This document shows, in pieces, positions 44,521-53,188 of a stretch of DNA of 64,000 nucleotides. Position numbers and translations under genes: made by a program. The stretch's first letter is position 1; every line of letters begins with the position of its first letter. The notes under the pieces are model-generated. The model saw only the letters and a program-made list of their open reading frames with translations. It did not search any database and had not been told where the DNA came from. The stretch covers positions 62,001 to 126,000 of the forward strand of contig JBEKUJ010000010.1 in the NCBI GenBank assembly GCA_049515135.1. The letters are read 5' to 3'. This DNA comes from Fen-1364 sp049515135. GTDB taxonomy: Bacteria > Spirochaetota > Spirochaetia > SZUA-6 > Fen-1364.

Positions 44521-46125
44521 ATGGGCTATCGCGCGATGAACAAGCGGGACCTGTGGGAGATCTACCGCCGGTGGCAAAACCGGCAAACCCTGTCGCAGAT
44601 CGCCGGCGGCGAGGGGCGTGACCGCAAGACAGTGCGTCAATACCTGAGGCGCTTTGTCGCGGTGGGCTTGCAACAGAGCGGGGCCGCCGTGGAGCAGCAG
44701 CGCTTTTTTGAGGTGGTTGCGGCCACACTGCCGGCCCGCGCGGTACGACACGGCCTGACATGGGAACAACTTTGCCGGCATCGCGATGAGCTACGGGAGT
44801 TGATTAACCGCAGCAAGGAGCCGCTAAAACCCAAGACAGCTTTCCTCGTGATCAAGAGCAAGTACGAGCTGCAGGCCAGCTATGAGACGTTCAAGCGCTT
44901 TGCTCGCCACCAGGGGCTGAGTCGCAAGGAACCGCGTCGCATGATCCGCATCGAGCTTCCACCAGGATTAGAGACCCAGCTCGACTATGGACTAGTGGGA
45001 AGCCTTGCGGATCCGGTGAGTAAGAAGGACCGTGCTGTGTGGGCCTTCTGTGCGGTGTTGGCGCATTCGCGGCTGCCCTACTTCGAGTTTGTGAGAAAGC
45101 AGGACCAGGGTGGGTTTGCCGGCAGCGTCGTGAGCATGCTGCACGACGGATACGAAGGCAGCACGGAGTGGATCACCATCGACAACCTGAAGTCGGGGGT
45201 AATCAAGCCCGATCTGTGGGACCCGCAGATCAACCGCTCCCTGGCTGAGGTCGCCTCATACTACGGGCTGTTCATCAACCCCTGCAGGGTCGGGCGCAGC
45301 ACCGACAAGGGCAAGATTGAGCGCTTGGTGCCGGTGGCACGTGAGCTTTTTCGGATGCTGAAGGAGCTTCACCCGTCCGCCGGGTTGGCGGAGCTCAACC
45401 AGCGAGCCCTTGCGTGGTGTCGAGAGGTTTACGGTAGAAAAGAGCATGGAACCACAGGGGTTGCGCCTATGGAAGCTTTCGAGGAAGAGCGGCAAAAGCT
45501 GCACGCCCTTCCGGCGGAACGCTTCCAGGTGGCCGTGTGGAAGCAAGTCTCGGTGCACTCGGGAGACCAGTTTCTTACATTCCTCAAACATCGATTCTCG
45601 TTGCCCGCTGAGTGGCGCGGCAAGTCTGTGTGGGCGCGATATGCCCAGCCGCTTGTGCAGCTATTCGATGCGGAGAGGCTGATCCGCCAGTATGTAGTGC
45701 GCCCCGGAGTCAATCGTTACTGGCAACCGGAGGATTTCCCTTTGGAAACACGCGAAATGATGAACGGCGGCTATCCCGCGTGGCTGATGCAGAAAGCGCA
45801 GGAATACGGAGCGGATGCGGCGGCGCTGGTTCATTCAGTCCTTCAGCCCCACGCCTACCTGAACGCTCGGCGAGCAAGAGGGATGCTGGATGTCATGAAG
45901 GTCCACCATGGCCGGTCTTACTTCCAGGAAATCTGTCAGCGGGCCAGGAACCGCGGAGTCCGACTGCCCGCCACGCTGAGACGAATGCTGGAGGTGGCCG
46001 CGAAGCTTCCCCTGTGGCAGGGGGAGTTACCACGATCCGAGACGGGAAGCGCAATGATACGCGACATCCAATATTACCTGGACATACAGCAGGAGGTTCT
46101 TGATGGAAAAACGGCAGGAACTTGA
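44521..46125 (+). CDS. istA: IS21-family transposase IstA
   Basis: 534 residues. An N-terminal helix-turn-helix (KRDLWEIYRRWQNRQTLSQIA, DRKTVRQYLRRF) precedes an RNase H-like DDE core: QLDYG (first D), WITIDNLKSGV (second D) and the glutamate in DKGKIERLV. This matches IstA, which cuts and joins the IS21 ends with help from IstB. It overlaps istB. The start may be 44521 or the internal ATG at 44536. The gene appears intact. Confidence 0.94.
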   Translation: MGYRAMNKRDLWEIYRRWQNRQTLSQIAGGEGRDRKTVRQYLRRFVAVGLQQSGAAVEQQRFFEVVAATLPARAVRHGLTWEQLCRHRDELRELINRSKEPLKPKTAFLVIKSKYELQASYETFKRFARHQGLSRKEPRRMIRIELPPGLETQLDYGLVGSLADPVSKKDRAVWAFCAVLAHSRLPYFEFVRKQDQGGFAGSVVSMLHDGYEGSTEWITIDNLKSGVIKPDLWDPQINRSLAEVASYYGLFINPCRVGRSTDKGKIERLVPVARELFRMLKELHPSAGLAELNQRALAWCREVYGRKEHGTTGVAPMEAFEEERQKLHALPAERFQVAVWKQVSVHSGDQFLTFLKHRFSLPAEWRGKSVWARYAQPLVQLFDAERLIRQYVVRPGVNRYWQPEDFPLETREMMNGGYPAWLMQKAQEYGADAAALVHSVLQPHAYLNARRARGMLDVMKVHHGRSYFQEICQRARNRGVRLPATLRRMLEVAAKLPLWQGELPRSETGSAMIRDIQYYLDIQQEVLDGKTAGT

Positions 46126-46885
46126 GCTGGCGTTGAAGCAGCTGAAAATGCCAGGGGTCTCGAACTCTCTTGAGATGCGGCTGGCGGAAGCACGTGAGAA
46201 CAAACTGGGGCACTTGGAATTTCTTTCGCTTCTTGTTCAGGACGAGCTGGCCAGCCGCGAGGACAGTATGTTTGCCAGGCGATTGAAAGCAGCAGGCTTT
46301 GGAGTGGAGAAAACGTTTCAAGAGTTTGATTTCCACTTCAACGAGAAGGCTCTTCCGCCGTCCACCCTACGCGATCTGGCCAGCTGTCACTTCGTGGAGC
46401 AACGGCAGAACCTGGTGATCGGAGGACCTCCCGGAATCGGAAAAACGCATTGCGTGAAAGCTATCGGTCATGAGGCCTGCCGCCGCGGCTACCATGTGCT
46501 GTTTCGCACCACCCAGCGCCTGTTGGGCGAGCTGCTGGCCGACAGCGCCGAGCATGCAGAGCGGATGCTGCGCCATGCCGTCCGCGTTGATCTATTGGTC
46601 TTGGACGATTTCGCATTCCGCAAACTGGACCAGAAGGAAGCCGAGATGCTCTACGTAGTGGCCGAGGAGCGTCTTGGCAAGGCATCTACGGTGCTTACCT
46701 CGAACAGGCCACCCCAGGACTGGTATGGCATCTTCCCGGATCCCGTTGTCGGGGGAGCGGTGCTGGACCGCATGGTCTCTTCAGCCATCAAGCTCATCAG
46801 TACAACGGGCAGCTCTTATCGCAAAGAGATCATGGGTAATCCAATGCGCTCTTCGGCCAAGACGCCGACGAAAGCCCAGAAGTGA
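46103..46885 (+). CDS. istB: IS21-family helper ATPase IstB
   Basis: 260-residue AAA+ ATPase that selects target DNA and activates IstA. Walker A GPPGIGKTHCVKAIG is near residue 110, Walker B LLVLDDFAFRKLD near 165, and the conserved STVLTSNRPPQDW follows. ATG 46103 has AGGAGG at 46091-46096 inside the istA 3' end, which indicates coupled translation. It appears complete. Confidence 0.94.
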   Translation: MEKRQELELALKQLKMPGVSNSLEMRLAEARENKLGHLEFLSLLVQDELASREDSMFARRLKAAGFGVEKTFQEFDFHFNEKALPPSTLRDLASCHFVEQRQNLVIGGPPGIGKTHCVKAIGHEACRRGYHVLFRTTQRLLGELLADSAEHAERMLRHAVRVDLLVLDDFAFRKLDQKEAEMLYVVAEERLGKASTVLTSNRPPQDWYGIFPDPVVGGAVLDRMVSSAIKLISTTGSSYRKEIMGNPMRSSAKTPTKAQK

Positions 46886-46949
46886 CCTTTCTGCCCTGGG
46901 CGGTTCACAAAGACACAAAACCTTCGTCGTGGCAGGCCGCTGTTGCACT

Positions 46950-47231
46950 TCCCGGAAGCAAGCCGTATCCCAATACCCCCTGAAAGAAAACATGGGGTGG
47001 TCGAAGGCAAGGACCGTGCACGCTGGCATCCCTTGCGCGGTGGAGCCGCTCATCACTTTGACCGGCCTGCCCCCGGCCAGAACGGCAATTCCCTCCAGGT
47101 GGGAAGCGATCTCTTCCTCGGAGAAGCGCTCGAAATATCGCGCGTCCAGCCTGCGCAGGTGCTCGTCAATCAGGAGCGAGTTTTAGCCCCGGGAGGCGCG
47201 ACGCAAGGCGTTCAGAAAGGGAGGCTGCCAT
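46950..47231 (-). pseudogene. 5' fragment of a PII-uridylyltransferase-like gene, frameshifted and truncated
   Basis: From ATG 47231 the minus strand reads MAASLSERLASRLPG, then a run of four A (T run at 47181-47184) shifts the frame. Removing one A gives LNSLLIDEHLRRLDARYF, continuing to RFSEEEIASHLEGIAVL and TVLAFDHP. This resembles the start of large GlnD-type uridylyltransferase/ACT proteins, though the family call is tentative. Similarity ends near 46950-46990, where IS21-associated sequence begins, so the 3' part of the gene is missing. It is part of the transposon cargo. Confidence 0.5.
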
Positions 47232-47301
47232 GGAGCAAGCATACGCGCAGCCCGCCCAACGAACAAATGCGCCGCGCTTTTATGGGGGCGTGGGGGCCGC
47301 G

Positions 47302-48858
47302 CTATTCGTAATGCTTGAGGCGCTCCCAGGGGAACGGAACCTTGAGGCCGCTAGCAACCACGATATTGAGATTCGTTTCATACGGCATGGCGTAGGGATT
47401 GTCCAGGCGGCCCGCGATGGTCACCTCCTGATACACCGCGTTCAGCTCCTTCAGATCATTGGCAAGGACGATGATGACGTTCCCGTCATGGCCCATACGT
47501 CCCCACAGGTAGTAGTTGTTGTGAGCACAGATGGCGGGCGGAAGGCCAAGCGCCCGCCCATAAAGGTCTATGGCGGCTGCTTCCCCGTAGTTGTTGCCAA
47601 AGAACACTGCCTTGGCCCTCTTCTCAGGTGGAAGGGAATTGTAGACTGCGGCAACTTTCTCCGCCATTTCCTTCCAGCCGAACATGTCCGCATAGTCCTG
47701 CGGCAGCCCGCGGAGCGCCAGGTGCTCACTGGCGCTTGCTGACGGACTGGCGTTCAAGGCCCGCTCGTACTGAATGAAGTTGCTGACAGAGAGCAGCGGC
47801 ACCGTAAACGGAGCGAAGAACAAGGAAGCCGCGGCAACCACGGAGGCATATGCCGCGCGCGCTCCAACGCTCCTTACCTTTGCTTCCGCCCACACGGCGC
47901 CCCCGGCGAAGAGCGTGGGGTAAATAGCGGCGATGTAGTAGTCCTTTCCATGGAGGACCACCAGGAGGACCAGCATCACGATGTAGGACAAAGAGAACGC
48001 TCGATACGCGGCGAACTTCGGCTTGATCCCGAAAGACCACAACCCGGCCAGCCAGACGGGGAACGCAAGCACTCCCGCCAGGAGCACTTCCCGCGCCAGA
48101 AGGACTAGGGGAGGAAGAACGACGTTCTTTCCGTGCGCGCCGGCTCGCGCCAGCTCCAAGAAAGGCCAGCCGTGGTGGTATTGCCACCAGAGGTTCGGGG
48201 ACATGATAAGAAGGGCCAGCGCAGCCCCCACCCAGAGCCACGGCCGCAGGAAAGACCGGCGAAGCGGCGTTGCCAGGATCCCAAGGAGTAGCGCGGCAAC
48301 ATAGAGGAGAATCATGTACTTGGTGAGAAAGCTGATGCCGACGATGGCTCCAAAGGCGAGCCACCACCTCTCGTCTCTTGATTGAACCAGGCGAACGATG
48401 CACCAGGAGCAGCCAAGCCACGCAAGCGGCTGTAGAACGTCGGTGGAGAGCTTGGTTCCACCCATAAGGATGACGCCCCCGCCGAACACGCACAGCCCAG
48501 CCAGGAACTGCGAGAACCGTCCGCCGCCCAGGGATCGGGCAAACTCGGCCGAGAGAGAGACAGTCACCGCCATGAGGGCGGCGGGGAAAAGCTCAAACAC
48601 GAAGTGAGATCCGCCGGACAGCTTCCACAGGAACGCGGCCAGCAACGGCACAAGGGGCGGCTGATCCACGTACCCCAGCGCGGGCCTCTGCCCGCAAACG
48701 ATGAAGTACAGCTCGTCGCGGAAGAAGCCGTAGCCGGCGCCGGCCGCCAGATGGATGGCCAGCGTTGCCAGGCCCAGGAGGATGGAAGGCCGAAGGAGAG
48801 ATTTCCATGAGAAACCGTGGTTCTCAAGTTCTGTCATGTTTTCGCTACCCATTGCCAT
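47302..48858 (-). CDS. GT39-like (PMT/ArnT-type) membrane glycosyltransferase
   Basis: 518 residues with about ten membrane helices and the GT-C fold entry motif FFRDELYFI in the first outer loop, where the acidic pair is catalytic. Conserved QPPLVPLLA follows, as in the PMT_2 family. The soluble C-terminal ~150 residues (VFFGNNYGEAAAIDLYGR, LPPAICAHNNYYLWG) are typical of this subfamily. It would move a sugar from a lipid carrier to an envelope acceptor. It is complete, and lies inside the IS21-family transposon as its only intact cargo gene. Start could also be ATG 48837. Confidence 0.85.
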   Translation of the reverse strand: MAMGSENMTELENHGFSWKSLLRPSILLGLATLAIHLAAGAGYGFFRDELYFIVCGQRPALGYVDQPPLVPLLAAFLWKLSGGSHFVFELFPAALMAVTVSLSAEFARSLGGGRFSQFLAGLCVFGGGVILMGGTKLSTDVLQPLAWLGCSWCIVRLVQSRDERWWLAFGAIVGISFLTKYMILLYVAALLLGILATPLRRSFLRPWLWVGAALALLIMSPNLWWQYHHGWPFLELARAGAHGKNVVLPPLVLLAREVLLAGVLAFPVWLAGLWSFGIKPKFAAYRAFSLSYIVMLVLLVVLHGKDYYIAAIYPTLFAGGAVWAEAKVRSVGARAAYASVVAAASLFFAPFTVPLLSVSNFIQYERALNASPSASASEHLALRGLPQDYADMFGWKEMAEKVAAVYNSLPPEKRAKAVFFGNNYGEAAAIDLYGRALGLPPAICAHNNYYLWGRMGHDGNVIIVLANDLKELNAVYQEVTIAGRLDNPYAMPYETNLNIVVASGLKVPFPWERLKHYE

Positions 48859-48961
48859 GGTTGAACACCGAAAAAGCCAAAATCAAACCACAATTTTTCC
48901 CTTCACCACATAGCTTCTGCGTGCCGCTTCTCCCTTTTAAAGTCTGTAGAAAGCCGATAAT

Positions 48962-49225
48962 TCATAGCCGTCGGTGATCTATCTCCTTGAATCCGCCTTC
49001 CTCCAGCGCGACCGCAATTGTCTCTTTCCCATAGTACATTCGGTGCGTTAAAATCTCTCTCCGATCAGCTCCTATCTGGAACACTTGAAATCGTTCCTCG
49101 AGATTCCCCGTCATTGTCTTTCTTTGTGTCAGAATCGTCGGCCCTTCGCTGCCCTCTACTTCCTCTGTCTCCCATTCTCCTGACGGCCTGCCGCATCCGG
49201 ATGCCCCCTCCCATCGAGGGTCAGG
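48962..49225 (-). pseudogene. 3' fragment resembling a SAM-dependent methyltransferase tail
   Basis: The last ~60 codons read TILTQRKTMTGNLEERFQVF and HRMYYGKETIAVALEEGGF. This looks like the end of class I methyltransferases, where a strand and an EE(A/G)GF helix close the domain. The upstream part of the gene is missing, and the IS21 right-end repeats begin at 49238. With the truncated gene on the other side, it marks the edges of the captured DNA. The family call is tentative. Confidence 0.4.
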
Positions 49226-49288
49226 CCTCTCAAGTAGGTGTGGGGAATCTAGTTGACCCTGGGGGTGGGAATATCGTGGCCCTTGACA

Positions 49289-49295
49289 ACCTCCG
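49289..49295. repeat. right target-site duplication of the IS21-family transposon
   Basis: ACCTCCG, identical to 44373-44379. Confidence 0.8.
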
Positions 49296-49355
49296 CTTCT
49301 CTGTGCACGTGGGCGGTGCAAGATTCCGCCGATTATCTGATTCAGCGGAGATATT

Positions 49356-50264
49356 TTACAATCCTTCCTCCGCTTTTTCGATCCACCTGCTGAGCACGTA
49401 TCCAATCAGAGGCATTGCACAGCCAATCGCGATTCGCTTATCCCTTCTTTGAGAAAATTGCATCGCCACTATTTGGTACTGAAGATCTGGCCTCCGCTTC
49501 AAACCAAAAATAGGGCCCCCGCTCGCGCCTTCGATACTGACCTCCAGCTTCTCTGAGTAACGAGCGCAGAAAAGGCCCTTTCTTCCTTGAGTGATGCCTT
49601 CATCCGGGTCCGCAATCCATTCCAAAGGAATGAGCGTTGGCTTGAGCACAGCCTTCGGGCCGTAAACGAAGGAGCTTCCATGTAGGTTGTCGGGGAATCC
49701 GAGTACGTAGAAACTCTCGAAAACAGAAAGGTCCTGACCAGTCCAGTGCTCTTCCTCAAGGGGAATAACTTTGTTTCTTTCGAATAGAGGGAGCAAATTA
49801 GGCTGATAGTACGGTGTGAACTCGATCAGACCTAGGTCGAGCCCAATCTTGGATTCAATGTCGACATGATACTTGGGAAGATCGCCAAAAGGGAATGGAA
49901 CTGGATATTGGCTTACCGCTTCAGGTCCGAACGTGTCGACAAAGGCCGCGTTTTCCACGCGAAGTCCCTCATCAAGGGCCCTCGCAAGGTTGTGCCCTGC
50001 GGTAACATAGAACCATCTGCCCTTGCAGACCAGCAGGAACCCTGGGAAAATTACCCTACCCGCAGGATGCTTGCTATCAATATGGGAGACCCGGAGAACT
50101 GTTGCGACGAGGTGCCTCGCGAACAAGTCAAATAGCTCCGCAAGGTAGCGCTTACTCTCTTCTTCACTGAGTATCACATCCTTGCCTCCAAATCCGGGGT
50201 AAATATACCAAGCGAGCATTCTTCCATGAAAGGTCTTCCTACGCGCGTCCTCATGATGGCTCAC
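49356..50264 (-). CDS. trypsin-like serine protease domain protein
   Basis: 302 residues with a chymotrypsin-fold catalytic triad in order: H in YVTAGHNLA, D in GLDLGLIEF, and S in the oxyanion motif EGASGGPIFG. There is no signal peptide or PDZ domain, so it is probably cytoplasmic. Stand-alone proteases of this kind occur in defence and conflict loci as well as in stress responses. The start is uncertain (50264 or ATG 50219). It lies just right of the IS21 transposon and has no obvious operon partner. Confidence 0.75.
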   Translation of the reverse strand: MSHHEDARRKTFHGRMLAWYIYPGFGGKDVILSEEESKRYLAELFDLFARHLVATVLRVSHIDSKHPAGRVIFPGFLLVCKGRWFYVTAGHNLARALDEGLRVENAAFVDTFGPEAVSQYPVPFPFGDLPKYHVDIESKIGLDLGLIEFTPYYQPNLLPLFERNKVIPLEEEHWTGQDLSVFESFYVLGFPDNLHGSSFVYGPKAVLKPTLIPLEWIADPDEGITQGRKGLFCARYSEKLEVSIEGASGGPIFGLKRRPDLQYQIVAMQFSQRRDKRIAIGCAMPLIGYVLSRWIEKAEEGL

Positions 50265-50596
50265 TTACCTGACTGCGGAAAGCAGCACATTCGACGAATC
50301 CTTTCGGGCCCGATACGTCTATTGAGGCTTGCAGTGTCATCGGACAACTGACCGCTACCGGACTGCACATCAGTTGTGAAAAGGTCCGCCGGATGCATGT
50401 TGGGTGAGATTTCTTTGCTCAATGCCAATGGCAATCGTCCAGACATTTTACGTGCTTCAATAAGTCGTTATTGCAGGAACCGAACAACAGAGAGAAGATA
50501 CCTTAGTAAAGGGAAGGAGAAATGCTCCCGATGCTTTGAGATTTCCCTCAGCAAGACGGGTTACGTTCGAGGAATGGGAGCAGGGAGGAAATCTGA
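50265..50596. other. intergenic stretch without a gene
   Basis: 332 bp between two divergent genes. No supported ORF and no clear promoter or repeat. Confidence 0.4.
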
Positions 50597-50944
50597 ATGG
50601 TTGAGAAGTTCTCTTTCGGATCGGTCTGCATTGACGGGGTCACCTATGACTATGACGTGGTGATTGAGCACGGGGATGTCCGCAAACGCAAGAAGAAGGC
50701 GTCCAAAGAACTGCGCAACGAGTTCGGCCATACGCCGCTCTCCCTTGCCGAGAACATACCGTGGAGCTGCCGCCGCCTTGTAGTGGGAACGGGCGCCAGC
50801 GGAGCGATGCCTGTCATGGACGATGTCCGGGATGAGGCCAGCAGACGCGGCGTTGAACTCGTCGTAGTCGCGACGGAGCAGGCCATTGAGCTTCTGAACA
50901 AGCAGCCGGAGGATACGAATGCAATACTGCACATCACCTGGTAA
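50597..50944 (+). CDS. Mth938-like domain protein (DUF498)
   Basis: 115 residues covering one Mth938-like domain: FGSVCIDGVTYDYDVVI at the start, a central LVVGTGASGAMPV glycine-rich turn, and the end pattern RRGVELVVVATEQAIELLN. The family is small, cytosolic and of unknown biochemical function in bacteria; a eukaryotic relative assists complex I assembly. It stands alone here. GGAGG upstream supports the ATG at 50597. Confidence 0.85.
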   Translation: MVEKFSFGSVCIDGVTYDYDVVIEHGDVRKRKKKASKELRNEFGHTPLSLAENIPWSCRRLVVGTGASGAMPVMDDVRDEASRRGVELVVVATEQAIELLNKQPEDTNAILHITW

Positions 50945-51385
50945 GCGGCGCCATTAAAGGGCTGTTGTTCGTCTCTGTCTCAGGCTTATGCACTTTACGT
51001 ACTCCGAGAGCACGACTGTCCGCGCTGTGCTCACAGAAGTTGCGGGCTAATTAGGAGCATGTCGCCGAAGGAGTATGCATAAAGAGTGGACACCGACTGA
51101 ATCGACGAGCCACAAATAGGTATTGTCGCTGAAACTTGAGACGCATCCCAGCTTCTTGGCGCTTTTCTGACCCAAGGTCGCGATTGTGAAGACATCCTTC
51201 GTCAAAGAATCTAGCGTTTGCCGCCTTTGTAGGTTCCTTTCAGGGCTGCAAACGGCGGATCTGCTAGCTCTATTAGCTACCCGTAAAGATATGTATCCAA
51301 TAGGGACATGAAGTTGAATCTAAAGGGTGTTTGCGAAGCAATCCCATCCAGCGGCAACATGTAGCGATAGCTATAGGGTGGGGGT
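50945..51385. other. intergenic stretch before the XRE regulator
   Basis: 441 bp. I see no gene. The promoter of the XRE gene should be here; no consensus hexamer pair is clear. Confidence 0.4.
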
Positions 51386-51712
51386 ATGGACAAGCGAAGC
51401 CCTGTTCGGGCTCTGTTGGCAACGAACTTGAAGCGAGCCAGGAAGAATATGAACCTTTCTCAGCTCTCTTTGGCAAACCAGATCGAGATGGCTGCGAATT
51501 TCATAAACAGCGTAGAACAAGGAAAGAAGTGGATTTCCTCGAAAACGATGCAAAAACTATGTGACGCTCTGAACATTCAACCCTACCAATTGTTCTTGCC
51601 TGAGAAAGCGGAGGTAATAGAAAAAGACTCGGCAATTGCGGCCTGCTGCGATGACATCGCTAAAGGGACCGCTCGTATTATCAAGGAAGTCCGAGGTAAA
51701 TACCTAGGATAG
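51386..51712 (+). CDS. XRE-family transcriptional regulator
   Basis: 108 residues. The HTH_3 domain spans about residues 10-65: LKRARKNMNLSQLSLANQIEMAANFINSVEQGKKWISSKTMQKLCDALNI, with the recognition helix around AANFINSVE; it is quoted here only for orientation in pieces. The C-terminal ~40 residues are helical. It is probably the main repressor-type regulator of the ICE, controlling the cassette downstream; that is inferred from its place at the head of the maintenance genes. Confidence 0.85.
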   Translation: MDKRSPVRALLATNLKRARKNMNLSQLSLANQIEMAANFINSVEQGKKWISSKTMQKLCDALNIQPYQLFLPEKAEVIEKDSAIAACCDDIAKGTARIIKEVRGKYLG

Positions 51713-51928
51713 CGACCAGCGTCATTGGCGGGGAGCTCGAAAAAGCTGCGTTCCGATCCGCCCGAACTAGGGAGGATTTGTCGAAAACTCTCCTTGTCCT
51801 TCCGCATTAGATGGCAGGCGAGGAGTAGCTCGGAAGTGCTCAGTGAAGGCCACCTGAGTGGCTTTCGTGAACAGAACCAACTAGGGAAATAGGATGTTAC
51901 TTCAAGTGCCGGGCAAAAAGGAAAGTCG

Positions 51929-52726
51929 ATGAGCAACGATGATGTCTTTCCACACTACAATTTCAACTTTCAACGAATTCGCGAGCACTGGAAAGATGCT
52001 CTTGGAAACGTTGCGGCGGCCAAGAAGTATCTACGCGTTGTCGGCAAGCGCCTTGAGTACTGGCTGGCAGAGCTTGGGCCCTGGGTAGAGTTCGATTTCG
52101 CGGTGAAGCGTCTCAGGGAAGACCTTGATATTGAGGACGCCGAGAGTCGGCTTGTTTGGTTCGCTCTCAGGCATCGCGTTCGAATGGCCAACGCGCAACG
52201 CAGGCAACTCGATGCCGCGCGCAATGAGGAAGGCGATTGCGACATTCATGTAGATGTCCCGATCTCCAGCGACGGCACACACGATAAAGTCTGGCACGAG
52301 GACTTTAGAAAGACCTACAAGAGGGCGTTGGCGAAGGAACGCAAGGAACTTGAAAAACTGCGAGAAACCGGATACATGCCGGCCTCAGACACTGAGGCAC
52401 CTCACAAGAAGATGCAGCCGCAGGATGTTCGCGTTCTAGTGCGGCCGCGCCTTCAGTGGGTATGGGCAAACCGTCTGCTTGCATATCTCTTTGAGATGCT
52501 GCGTGAGGAGAAGGCCATCTGCGATGACGGGGAAATGTGGGCTGCCTTGGATGGAGTCTTTCGGGACAGAAACGGAAAGCCAATCACACGCAAGGATCTG
52601 GCCCTTTGGGCGCACCAGTACCGCAACAACAAGTCGTGCGAGGAAGAGGCGGGAAAGCCAAAAAAGCACCAGCTCGTCGATCAAATAGTTGAAAAAATCC
52701 GCGGAAAAGGCTTAACCGGGCCTTAA
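51929..52726 (+). CDS. hypothetical protein of the ICE maintenance region
   Basis: 265 residues, charged and largely helical, without signal peptide or membrane segment. Around residues 85-100 (WFALRHRVRMANAQRRQLDAAR) and 135-150 there are basic helices that could contact DNA or RNA. I recognise no family. It lies between the XRE regulator and the excisionase-like gene, and a terminator overlaps its stop codon. A role in ICE regulation or replication is only a guess from position. Confidence 0.65.
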   Translation: MSNDDVFPHYNFNFQRIREHWKDALGNVAAAKKYLRVVGKRLEYWLAELGPWVEFDFAVKRLREDLDIEDAESRLVWFALRHRVRMANAQRRQLDAARNEEGDCDIHVDVPISSDGTHDKVWHEDFRKTYKRALAKERKELEKLRETGYMPASDTEAPHKKMQPQDVRVLVRPRLQWVWANRLLAYLFEMLREEKAICDDGEMWAALDGVFRDRNGKPITRKDLALWAHQYRNNKSCEEEAGKPKKHQLVDQIVEKIRGKGLTGP

Positions 52727-52741
52727 CCGGCTAAGCTTTTT
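52710..52741 (+). terminator. rho-independent terminator overlapping the stop of the 265-residue gene
   Basis: GCTTAACCGG (52710-52719) pairs with CCGGCTAAGC (52727-52736) with one mismatch and a 7-base loop, followed by TTTTT. The stop codon lies in the loop. Confidence 0.75.
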
Positions 52742-52805
52742 GTGCACTGCCATCTGGTAGGCTTTCTCCTGCAAGTGCAAAAGAACTTCGCAAGGAGGAA
52801 GTTGG

Positions 52806-52997
52806 ATGGAGCAGGCACTCTGGACGAAGAAAGATGTAGCGAGATTCCTGAACAGGTCCCTGTCTTCAATTGATCACGCTGTCAGTGCCCGAAAGATACC
52901 ATACCTGAAGGTTCTGCGCCACGTGCGGTTTGATCCGGCGGAAGTAAAGGCCTGGGTCGAGCAGATGTCGGTAAAGCCCATCGGGATCGAGCAATGA
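52806..52997 (+). CDS. excisionase-family HTH protein (HTH_17)
   Basis: 63 residues. WTKKDVARFLNRSLSSIDHAVS, then a wing (IPYLKVLRHVRFDPAEVKAWV), is the standard HTH_17/AlpA-like layout. Its GGAGG-type site is strong (AAGGAGGAAGTT just upstream). It overlaps the next small gene by four bases (ATGA) and starts the cassette that includes the DUF3631 ATPase, so it may be a regulator or excision factor of the element. Confidence 0.82.
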   Translation: MEQALWTKKDVARFLNRSLSSIDHAVSARKIPYLKVLRHVRFDPAEVKAWVEQMSVKPIGIEQ

Positions 52998-53188
52998 GGA
53001 GGCCCTCCAAAACGCTCTCATCGGCAATAGAATGGCTTCTTGCCGAGTGCGAGCGCACACCATACGGCCGTTTGTCGATCGGTATTCAACTGCACGAGGG
53101 CCGGATCGCAAGAGTCTTCAAGAGCATAGAAGAAACCACACTGTCGCCTCAAGGCGGAAAGGGACACACCGAGGATGGCAGCCGATAG
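52994..53188 (+). CDS. small DUF2292-like protein
   Basis: 64 residues. The stretch YGRLSIGIQLHEGRIARVF resembles DUF2292, a small domain that also reads as a short helix followed by two strands, but the match is loose. It is coupled by ATGA overlap to the HTH gene before it and overlaps the DUF3631 gene after it by 14 bases. Function is unknown. Confidence 0.55.
   Translation: MRRPSKTLSSAIEWLLAECERTPYGRLSIGIQLHEGRIARVFKSIEETTLSPQGGKGHTEDGSR

Larger units (their letters stand above)
44380..49288 (+). mobile_element. IS21-family transposon of 4909 bp carrying chromosomal cargo
   Basis: The ends are TGTC...GACA with related subterminal repeats. On the left three copies read approximately CCAGGGTCACCTNNATTCCCCACC (44383-44404, 44417-44440, 44451-44474). 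On the right two inverted copies occur (49238-49262 and 49264-49282). A 7-bp duplication, ACCTCCG, flanks the whole. istA and istB fill the left half. The 2.4 kb between istB and the right end holds three genes on the opposite strand, two of them truncated, so the element has captured foreign DNA. Confidence 0.82.

Noticed and set aside
46886..46990. A normal IS21 right end directly after istB
   Set aside because: The stretch lacks the GGGGAATC/GACCCTGG repeats that occur at 44383-44474 and 49238-49282, so the true right end is the distal one.
51331..51564. 77-codon frame overlapping the XRE gene
   Set aside because: Out of frame with a clear HTH_3 domain.
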